Source of the DNA: CAYXPG01 sp964564845
Lineage (GTDB): Bacteria; Planctomycetota; Phycisphaerae; Sedimentisphaerales; Anaerobacaceae
Assembly (NCBI GenBank): GCA_964564845.1
Contig: CAZMCN010000009.1
Location: forward strand, 1-28,232
Reading direction: 5' to 3'
Length of the DNA: 28,232 nucleotides
Positions 22,492 through 28,232 of this stretch are shown in pieces. Position 1 is the stretch's first letter. Every line of letters begins with the position of its first letter. A program made the position numbers and the translations under genes. Below the pieces are notes generated by a model. It made no database searches, was not told where the DNA came from, and saw only the letters and a list, made by a program, of their open reading frames with translations.

Positions 22492-25400
22492 CAATCCCAC
22501 CCATCTCTTCAAGCACCGCCTCTTTCATAAGCGACCTTAAAGGCCTGTAGTCATTCACCTGCCAGTCAAATCGGCAGACAGGCCGGTATTTACAGTAACC
22601 ACAAGGTGTTTCCGTACCTATTCGGTAAGGCGCAATATCGATTTTGCCGGATACAATCTCTCCGGCCAGCTCAACTATCCTGCCCTCGGTAAATCGAAGC
22701 ACTTTTTCAAAATCGCCCGGCCTTAATACATTGCTTCTCCCATAGTTACCATACTGTCCGCTTTCTGAGCTAATTTGGAAACTGTAAAACTTACTCCAGC
22801 CGGATTCTGTCAAACTGTCTAACTGCTGAAAATACTCACCGTTAAATATACCTTTCGCTTTATGATTAAAACCCTCTGCTTCATTTGACAGCTTATCAAG
22901 TCCGACTTTTTCCAGACCTGCCTCGACCGGCATATAAAACGCCCCCACCACATCCTGCATTTTGCATTGAGACTCCCCTGCTGCCCGAACAGCCAGCATA
23001 TAAATCGGAAGCTGCATATCAAGCCCGTAGTAGAACTGCGACCAGTTAAAGGTTTTATCTCTTCGTTTATAATCGAAAACAATCCCGATTTTTCCGCCCT
23101 TCAGTTCCGCAATATCAAGCCGGTCGATTTTACCTCTTAAAATCAGTTGCCGTTCGTTTGAAAGCTCAATTTTATATTCACCAAGCTCGTTACCGACTTC
23201 GCCAAACACAATTTCCGATGCTATCGGCCGAAAACTGCCCGCCCGCACCATTGACGCAATCGCAAGAACACAATCCTCAAGAACTTCACTTGCCGAATGG
23301 ACAATAAACGCGTTATGCCTGCCGTGACGTACAAAATTCGATATGAAAGAATTTTTCTGGACAATCCCTGAAATCTCTTCCCCCAAAAGCTTTACTAACT
23401 GCCCATCTTCAATCGTCGCAAAACCCTTCCCCTCTTCGCTAAGTCTTTTCAGCAGTGCGTCCAGAACGCTGTGGTAAAAATTACCCACGTCTAACGGCTC
23501 AAACTTAAACTCTTTCCTTTCTTCTAAATCGAGTATATACCGGGCAAAAAACTGGTAGGGGCAGGCCGCAAAAGTGCTTAACCTCGTCGCAGAACTTTTT
23601 ATCCGGCGACCGAAAAGCTCTGTCGCTAACTTCTCATCAAGTTTCGCACTGTTGTCATAATTTATCGCCAAAACAATCTTCGTCCCCAATTCCGCAAGTT
23701 CCTCGTCCGAGCACATATCCTCCAACAACATCCCTAATCGTCCGTCCATCTTTTGTTCGGACAGATTGACATCTCTGCCGAGCCGGCTGCACAGCAAATC
23801 CGCAAGTTCGCCCTCGTTGTGGATTTGCTCAATCCCGATTTGTTCTTCTGCGATAGATTCTTCCTCAAGGTCTTCAAAAAGCGATTCGAGCTCACTTACA
23901 AAACCCGACCGGCCTATCGTCCTTCCCTTAGCATCTGCCAGAGGATACGTAACACACAAAAATTCTGATGGCCGGGTAAAGGCAATATACGCCAGATACT
24001 GTCGTTCAGCTAAAGCCTCACTTACCGTTGAGCCCAATTCAAAATCGGACGCCTCTGCTGCAGAACGGTCGTCATCGGTCAATATGGAACTGGTAGTGAC
24101 CGGCGAAGGAAACTGCTTCTGTGTAACACCTATAAGGAATACCGCCTTCAAATCCGGATGTCGGCTGCGCTCAATCGAGCCTACAAGGACCTCATCAAGC
24201 CTCGGAGGTATAAAAGCCAGCGTCAACTCTGAAAAAGCAGATGTTATAATCGCAATCAGGTCTTCACATTTTATTTGCTGCTGGCCAAAAACCTCCACAA
24301 GTTCGTCGAATATGCTGACAAACTTATCGTAGAACTGCCGATGCTCATCGGCCTTCGTAAAATCCTCCAGCCCAATCCCTTCTTCAATCCAGCCGTCGAT
24401 TTGCTCAACAGCGTTTAATTTATCAAGAAAATCAAAAACAATCTTTGTAAACTTCACCGCGCTTAGAACTTCGCCATTCTCACCGTCCGGACAAAGTCTC
24501 CTGTACAATTCAAGCAATCCGACAGCCGCTTCCTGCCGAATCTCATTTATCCTTTGCTCGTCGAAGTGCGGCTCCTCCTCCCTTTCAAAGTGCCATTCTC
24601 GCCCGTCCATCCAGTCGTCGGCGTTTATGCCGAATGCAATGCAGTAATTTTCAAGCAAATCAACTTCACATCGTTCTATCGGAACAAGGTCGCTCTTAAG
24701 ATAGGCGAAAATATCATCCCTCTTAAAACCACCTGTAACCGCCGCAAGAGCCGAACAAACAAGCTGCACAAGCGGATGAAGATTCAGCGTCCTGCGCTCA
24801 TCAATAAAAAATGGTATCCCGTAATCTTCGAAACTCCCCCTTATATAATGTTGATACTCTCCAAGAGTCGAGGCGATAACCGCAATGTCACGATACCGCA
24901 AACCCTTCTCCTTAACCAGTCCCAGTATCCCCCTTGCGACAAACTGAACTTCTGCCCTTCTGTTCGCCGCCGCTGCAATCCGGATATTATCGGCCGCCCT
25001 GCATTTTGCCACTGCCGGCTCGAATATATTTCGCTCGACATAACCCAGCGCCCCGCACGAAGAAAATCTGAGCGCCTCATTCAAAATTATCGGCTCGGCA
25101 AGTTCGCTCTTGCATTTCTTTACTATCCCGAGAAGTTCTGCGTATGTCCGCTCGGTTGGATTAAACAAATCAGCAGGGTCGATTTTTCCCGAATCCACAT
25201 TTGCCAAATCTATCCTCGACACATCCAGACAAAGGGCGATTTGTGCCTCTTTGACCGTCTTGAACAATTCAGCCAGCACAATAAGTTCAGCCGTCGTAAA
25301 GCCCGCAAAGCCATCCACCCAAAGTCTCGCTCCTTTAACAAAATCCGCCTGCGACACTGCTTTGCAGCTTTGCAAAAGCTGCATATCAGGGTCAATGAAC

Positions 25401-25921
25401 CTGCCCTCGATAAACTTTAGATATTCTCGAAAGACCAACCCGACATCGGCAAATTTCAGTGCAGCCGCCTTGTTCTCTTCATCCTTCTCCAATTCACCGA
25501 GCAGCGCTTCAATATCTTCCGGCGTCTTTGCATACCGATGCAGTTCTGCAACCGTATCCGCCATCGTCTTTCCCACCCCAACCCGACTAACACTTGCGCC
25601 AAGTACTTTTAAATCGCTCTTGTGCTCTCGCAGAATCCTCTGGATTATCATTTGCCTGCCCGTGTGAGAAAGAGCCGGCATCGCTGTATTTTTGCCCCTC
25701 AGGAAAAACCCCAACCTGTCGAATGAAAGTACTCGACATCTGCTGTAGCCGGCTATTCTCTTATCGCTCAAAATCGCACGTTCGGCCTGATACGTCGCCT
25801 GTTCCGGTACCAGCAGTATCAACGGCTCCTCACCACCGCCCAGCAGCGATTCTACTATCGCCTTTACGCAATAGCTGGTCTTGCCCGTACCGCTTCTGCC
25901 CAAAATAAACCGAACCGACAT
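22484..25921 (-). CDS. addB: ATP-dependent nuclease subunit B (AddB)
   Basis: The 1145-residue protein starts with a Walker A loop, G-R-S-G-T-G-K-T (8-15), as in AddB of the Bacillus type. The middle is an inactivated helicase-like region. The C-terminal nuclease has V-F-D-Y-K-R-R-D-K and is framed by an iron-sulphur cluster: one Cys in A-C-P-Y-Q-F-F-A-R-Y ahead of it and three in T-P-C-G-Y-C-K-Y-R-P-V-C-R-F after it. All four cluster cysteines are present, so the nuclease should be functional. With AddA it forms the end-resection complex that recognises Chi-like sites. First gene of a two-gene unit; the promoter lies in the 149-bp gap to the divergent gene at 26071 but I cannot pick one. Confidence 0.93.
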   Translation of the reverse strand: MSVRFILGRSGTGKTSYCVKAIVESLLGGGEEPLILLVPEQATYQAERAILSDKRIAGYSRCRVLSFDRLGFFLRGKNTAMPALSHTGRQMIIQRILREHKSDLKVLGASVSRVGVGKTMADTVAELHRYAKTPEDIEALLGELEKDEENKAAALKFADVGLVFREYLKFIEGRFIDPDMQLLQSCKAVSQADFVKGARLWVDGFAGFTTAELIVLAELFKTVKEAQIALCLDVSRIDLANVDSGKIDPADLFNPTERTYAELLGIVKKCKSELAEPIILNEALRFSSCGALGYVERNIFEPAVAKCRAADNIRIAAAANRRAEVQFVARGILGLVKEKGLRYRDIAVIASTLGEYQHYIRGSFEDYGIPFFIDERRTLNLHPLVQLVCSALAAVTGGFKRDDIFAYLKSDLVPIERCEVDLLENYCIAFGINADDWMDGREWHFEREEEPHFDEQRINEIRQEAAVGLLELYRRLCPDGENGEVLSAVKFTKIVFDFLDKLNAVEQIDGWIEEGIGLEDFTKADEHRQFYDKFVSIFDELVEVFGQQQIKCEDLIAIITSAFSELTLAFIPPRLDEVLVGSIERSRHPDLKAVFLIGVTQKQFPSPVTTSSILTDDDRSAAEASDFELGSTVSEALAERQYLAYIAFTRPSEFLCVTYPLADAKGRTIGRSGFVSELESLFEDLEEESIAEEQIGIEQIHNEGELADLLCSRLGRDVNLSEQKMDGRLGMLLEDMCSDEELAELGTKIVLAINYDNSAKLDEKLATELFGRRIKSSATRLSTFAACPYQFFARYILDLEERKEFKFEPLDVGNFYHSVLDALLKRLSEEGKGFATIEDGQLVKLLGEEISGIVQKNSFISNFVRHGRHNAFIVHSASEVLEDCVLAIASMVRAGSFRPIASEIVFGEVGNELGEYKIELSNERQLILRGKIDRLDIAELKGGKIGIVFDYKRRDKTFNWSQFYYGLDMQLPIYMLAVRAAGESQCKMQDVVGAFYMPVEAGLEKVGLDKLSNEAEGFNHKAKGIFNGEYFQQLDSLTESGWSKFYSFQISSESGQYGNYGRSNVLRPGDFEKVLRFTEGRIVELAGEIVSGKIDIAPYRIGTETPCGYCKYRPVCRFDWQVNDYRPLRSLMKEAVLEEMGGIDG

Positions 25922-26070
25922 AGAAACACCTCAAAAAAAGACCGACTTAACTCGAATACTTTGTACCACATACGCACCTTTTTTTCAATTCTTTGATATT
26001 TCACACGGTTTTTATGCCGATAAAATAAAGTTGGTACAAAATTACAAAAAGCCGAAAAGGAGATGATATA
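25922..26070. promoter_or_regulatory. Divergent gap between addB and the small exported protein gene
   Basis: An 8-bp inverted repeat, TTTGTACC (25960-25967) and GGTACAAA (26033-26040), spans the gap. AAGGAG serves as ribosome site for the plus-strand gene. No -35/-10 pair stands out on either strand. Confidence 0.35.
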
Positions 26071-26490
26071 ATGCGAACGAACAGCAAATTATTGGTCCTT
26101 GTCGCCGCCCTGCTCACAATTGCTGCGCTGATTTGGTCTTCCGCATCGATTCAGGCCGACCAAAAAACTTATGAAATCCATCCCGAAATCATCCTGCCGC
26201 AATACGGATTCGGCACCGTCAGCACCATCGACCCTTATGAGCGCTTAATGGAAAGATATATAATTCAAACAGAAAAAAACCTGGATATTATCAACACAAA
26301 CCTCCAGAGCATTTTCGAAAAATTGGATTCCATCGACGCTAAATTAAATGACCTCTCTTCCAGAATCAAAAGAATTGAAAAGACGCTCGGCATCTGGCAA
26401 CCTGAGAAAAGCACCACCCGACAGCGACGATACAGGGAACAGGAAGATATATACTGCCCCGGCCACAAAAAACTCCGCAGGAACGATTAA
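26071..26490 (+). CDS. Small exported coiled-coil protein, unknown function
   Basis: The 139-residue protein has a signal peptide (about residues 1-29, ending S-I-Q-A before D-Q), a short linker, and a heptad-type coiled coil from about residue 58 to 110 (N-L-D-I-I-N-T-N-L-Q-S-I-F and the following I-D-A-K-L-N-D-L). A basic tail ends the chain. Such small periplasmic coiled coils are common and have no fixed function. The ATG is well supported by AAGGAGATGATATAATG. It is monocistronic and divergent from addB. I do not recognise the family. Confidence 0.7.
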   Translation: MRTNSKLLVLVAALLTIAALIWSSASIQADQKTYEIHPEIILPQYGFGTVSTIDPYERLMERYIIQTEKNLDIINTNLQSIFEKLDSIDAKLNDLSSRIKRIEKTLGIWQPEKSTTRQRRYREQEDIYCPGHKKLRRND

Positions 26491-26569
26491 CCACACCGAG
26501 ACATCAATTACTAATCGTTGTTATATTAGCTTTATAATCGCCCCGCTGCAGAGACGACCCAAACCAAAA

Positions 26570-27034
26570 TCACGTAGTCGCATGGTAGCTGAATTCCAGC
26601 ACCCTCGGCGAAACCAGTTCTCGATAATCACCCATACTCATTCGTACCGCCCGTTTGTGCGAGCCGCCCTGGAACACAATATGGTCGTCTTTTTCCAGCG
26701 ACTTATCAATAATTGTTTCCAAATCATACAGGTTGCCGAAAGGAGGCTCAGCCCCAAGCTCGCAGTCGCCGAATATCTCACCCATCTCCTTCTCCTCAGC
26801 AAGCTCAATTTTCTTGGCACCAAGCTGCTTTCTCAAAGCTCCCATATCAATCTTACAGCTCGCCGGAAGCACACACATGACATATTTGCCGTCCGCCTTG
26901 ACTATCACCGGCTTGGCAACATACCTGCCCGGCTCATGTTCCTCCGCTGCAAGACGTTGTGCCGTAAAAGCCGGCGGGTGCTCCGTAACCTCGTAACTCA
27001 CCCCGGAACTTTCCAAAAAATCTATTACTCCCAT
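26570..27034 (-). CDS. YbaK/EbsC-family aminoacyl-tRNA deacylase
   Basis: The 154-residue protein has the YbaK/ProX/INS fold pattern: an early H-P-P-A-F-T-A-Q segment, the family lysine in A-K-P-V-I-V-K (about residue 41), a V-M-C-V-L-P-A strand, an E-x-E-M-G-E-I-F-G-D helix, and G-A-E-P-P-F-G-N-L near residue 97, the conserved glycine-proline loop of the editing site. These enzymes hydrolyse mischarged tRNA in trans, commonly Ala- or Cys-tRNA-Pro. Which amino acid is cleared here cannot be told. GGGAG lies 7 nt before the ATG. It is the last gene of a unit with ArfB and the ACT protein. Confidence 0.85.
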   Translation of the reverse strand: MGVIDFLESSGVSYEVTEHPPAFTAQRLAAEEHEPGRYVAKPVIVKADGKYVMCVLPASCKIDMGALRKQLGAKKIELAEEKEMGEIFGDCELGAEPPFGNLYDLETIIDKSLEKDDHIVFQGGSHKRAVRMSMGDYRELVSPRVLEFSYHATT

Positions 27035-27102
27035 CCTTAGACTCCCAAAAACTTTTCAAAAATCAATCCCAACAATCTCAAATAAAATCCCTTGTATTCC
27101 CT

Positions 27103-27128
27103 AAAAAATGTCCTGTCAATACCTGACA
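27103..27128 (-). terminator. Weak terminator-like hairpin after arfB
   Basis: On the minus strand TGTCA, loop GGTAT, TGACA begins right after the arfB stop codon, followed by GGACA and six T residues. Five base pairs only, so partial read-through into the deacylase gene is expected. Confidence 0.35.
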
Positions 27129-27551
27129 CTAAAATTCAAAATCCTTTTCCGCCCTCTGTTGTTTTAACTGACTTCGCCGTTTCTTCTCCGACAGCCGCTT
27201 CTCTTTGGCCCATTTCGGCACCGGTGTCTCTTTCCGCACCGCCATTCTCTTAAGTGCCTCTCTGAGCAGCTCAACCAATCGTTCGACTGCACATTCTCGA
27301 TTGGCCTTTTGCGTTCGGTACCTCTGTGAAACAACTCTTATTACGCCGTTCCTGTCGGCCCGAGTCGCAAGCCGTTTGAGTATTCGGCTCTTTTGCGCAT
27401 CGGTAAAACCCGCAGCATTCGCCAAATCAAAAAATAGCGTTACACGCGTATTGACTTTATTGACATTTTGTCCGCCCGGCCCGCCGCTTCGGGAAAACTT
27501 AAAAAAAATCTCCTCCTGGCGAATAACAATCCCGTCTTTGACTTCAATCAT
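27129..27551 (-). CDS. arfB: Peptidyl-tRNA hydrolase ArfB (YaeJ/ICT1-like rescue factor)
   Basis: The 140-residue protein is a codon-independent release factor that frees ribosomes stalled on mRNA without a stop codon. It has the catalytic G-G-P-G-G-Q-N-V-N-K loop (23-32; GGQ at 26-28), V-N-T-R-V, and a long basic tail (about 105-140: K-W-A-K-E-K-R-L-S-E-K-K-R-R) that enters the empty mRNA channel. Length and tail match ArfB rather than the larger RF1/RF2. It lies between the ACT protein and the deacylase on the same strand. Confidence 0.92.
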   Translation of the reverse strand: MIEVKDGIVIRQEEIFFKFSRSGGPGGQNVNKVNTRVTLFFDLANAAGFTDAQKSRILKRLATRADRNGVIRVVSQRYRTQKANRECAVERLVELLREALKRMAVRKETPVPKWAKEKRLSEKKRRSQLKQQRAEKDFEF

Positions 27552-27587
27552 CTTCTACAACCCAATATGCAACCTGCACTACCCAAC

Positions 27588-27622
27588 ACGAGATACGAAA
27601 CACGAAATACGAGATACGAAAT
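27588..27622. repeat. Heptamer tandem array between the ACT gene and arfB
   Basis: Thirty-five bases are five exact 7-nt units of the form ACGARAY: ACGAGAT, ACGAAAC, ACGAAAT, ACGAGAT, ACGAAAT. It ends 3 nt before the stop codon of the ACT-domain gene. Confidence 0.85.
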
Positions 27623-27625
27623 ATA

Positions 27626-28027
27626 TTACGCTCCCAGCGCCTTTTCAGCAGCATCACCATCGGCGGCATCGACCACAACCAGCATCCGGTACTGCCCGTC
27701 GCAGACTATCACCGCACCGGCCAGACCGCTGATACCAGCATCGGCAAGCCCTTTCAGTGCCTCCATCGCTGCCCCGACTTTATCCTCGCCGCCGATGATA
27801 AAGCCCGCCGCTGCCGTCGTCGAAATCCCCGCCTCCGCGACAAAGGACTTTAACGCCTCTTCATTCTTGCCGCTCAAATACACCTGCCCGAGGCCGCCGC
27901 CCGCTGAAAAAGCCGCACAGAACTCTAAGTCAACATTCGCAGAGGCCGCATCAGCCAAAAGCTTCTGAAGACTCCCAGCCTTATCCTCTATTTCAACACA
28001 ACGCACACTAATTCGTTTAACAGCCAT
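27626..28027 (-). CDS. ACT-domain protein
   Basis: The 133-residue protein consists of ACT-like beta-alpha-beta units and little else: V-K-R-I-S-V-R-C-V-E-I-E-D-K-A-G-S-L-Q-K-L-L at the start is a classic ACT beginning (strand, then D-x-x-G-x-L helix), and a second, alanine-rich unit follows from about residue 65. Stand-alone ACT proteins sense amino acids or other small ligands; here the ligand and partner are unknown. AGGGGA lies 5-6 nt before the ATG and a promoter lies at 28071-28098. It is the first gene of the unit with arfB and the deacylase. Confidence 0.75.
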   Translation of the reverse strand: MAVKRISVRCVEIEDKAGSLQKLLADAASANVDLEFCAAFSAGGGLGQVYLSGKNEEALKSFVAEAGISTTAAAGFIIGGEDKVGAAMEALKGLADAGISGLAGAVIVCDGQYRMLVVVDAADGDAAEKALGA

Positions 28028-28070
28028 TTTCGTCCCCTTTCATTTTGAAATGTTCTTATGTTCAACTACT

Positions 28071-28098
28071 AATCTACCCCCCTACCAACCTTTGTCAA
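28071..28098 (-). promoter_or_regulatory. Sigma-70 promoter of the ACT-arfB-deacylase unit
   Basis: On the minus strand a perfect TTGACA (28093-28098) and TAGATT (28071-28076) are 16 nt apart, giving a leader of about 37 nt before the ATG at 28027. Confidence 0.55.
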
Positions 28099-28156
28099 CA
28101 CAAAATTTCACCGCCTTGGCCATCCCAGGGGTGCATCTGTAGTTTGTAGGTAAAAC

Positions 28157-28172
28157 TGGCACAAAAATTGCT
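28157..28172 (+). promoter_or_regulatory. Sigma-54 (RpoN) promoter reading out of the window
   Basis: TGGCAC, five A residues, TTGCT matches the -24/-12 consensus TGGCAC-N5-TTGCW with exact spacing. Transcription would start near 28183 and run rightward; no coding start is seen before the window ends at 28232. A perfect TATAAT at 28178-28183 has no -35 partner at 16-18 nt. Confidence 0.7.
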
Positions 28173-28232
28173 TTTCATATAATACTCCCCGAAAATCAGA
28201 CCAGCATATAAGGTGTAAGTTGTGTTATAATT

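Noticed and set aside
24554..25420. 288-codon frame antisense to addB
   Set aside because: Fully covered by addB, with a basic composition typical of shadow frames.
27588..27622. Possible CRISPR remnant
   Set aside because: Units are 7 nt without spacers and no cas gene is near; it is a tandem array, not CRISPR.
28178..28183. Perfect TATAAT downstream of the sigma-54 site
   Set aside because: No -35 box at 15-19 nt; the sigma-54 elements explain the region better.

Overview
The window looks like a piece of chromosome from a Planctomycetes-type bacterium, most likely the Phycisphaerae/Sedimentisphaerales side. The pointers are a secreted protein with a PEP-CTERM sorting tail, a 57-residue histone-H1-like (Hc1-type) protein, a dnaA gene standing apart from dnaN/recF/gyrB, TPR-rich membrane proteins, and both a PPi-type and an ATP-type phosphofructokinase. 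The lineage is inferred from gene content, not from a marker-gene tree. I see no transposase, integrase, phage gene or CRISPR array; the gene content is mostly housekeeping.

Layout. 1-3.6 kb (+): the 3' part of a TPR/HEAT-like protein, then a GT-C-type membrane glycosyltransferase with C-terminal TPRs. 3.7-4.2 kb (+): a 2[4Fe-4S] ferredoxin, a spacer of heptamer repeats and tRNA-Glu(TTC). 4.3-8.4 kb (-): a FabZ-like dehydratase, the Hc1-like protein, a flavodoxin, an unknown 85-residue protein, a LolA-like lipoprotein, a HAD phosphatase and a LysR regulator. 8.6-11.7 kb (+): NADP-type glutamate dehydrogenase, a family-4 uracil-DNA glycosylase and a PEP-CTERM protein. 11.8-13.1 kb (-): dnaA, divergent from ftsY (+, 13.5-14.4 kb). 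14.5-18.6 kb (-): PPi-type PFK, pyruvate kinase and ATP-type PFK in one transcription direction. 18.7-25.9 kb (-): addB-addA, overlapping by 8 nt. 26.1-26.5 kb (+): a small exported coiled-coil protein. 26.6-28.0 kb (-): an ACT-domain protein, ArfB/YaeJ-like release factor and YbaK-like tRNA deacylase. The right edge carries a rightward sigma-54-type promoter whose gene lies outside the window.

How the parts relate. The glycolytic cluster joins the two committed steps of glycolysis, with both phosphoryl-donor types of PFK around pyruvate kinase. AddAB and the uracil-DNA glycosylase serve DNA repair; DnaA and the Hc1-like protein serve chromosome replication and packing, and their genes share a 14-nt stretch across the -35 box. 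ArfB and the YbaK-like enzyme both act in translation quality control.

The most unusual signal is not a gene. At least four intergenic spacers (4012-4081, 15815-15849, 17284-17340, 27588-27622) consist of degenerate tandem heptamers. The unit sequence differs from site to site but the period is always 7 nt, and several arrays run right up to a gene boundary. They resemble in form the heptanucleotide STRR repeats of cyanobacteria.
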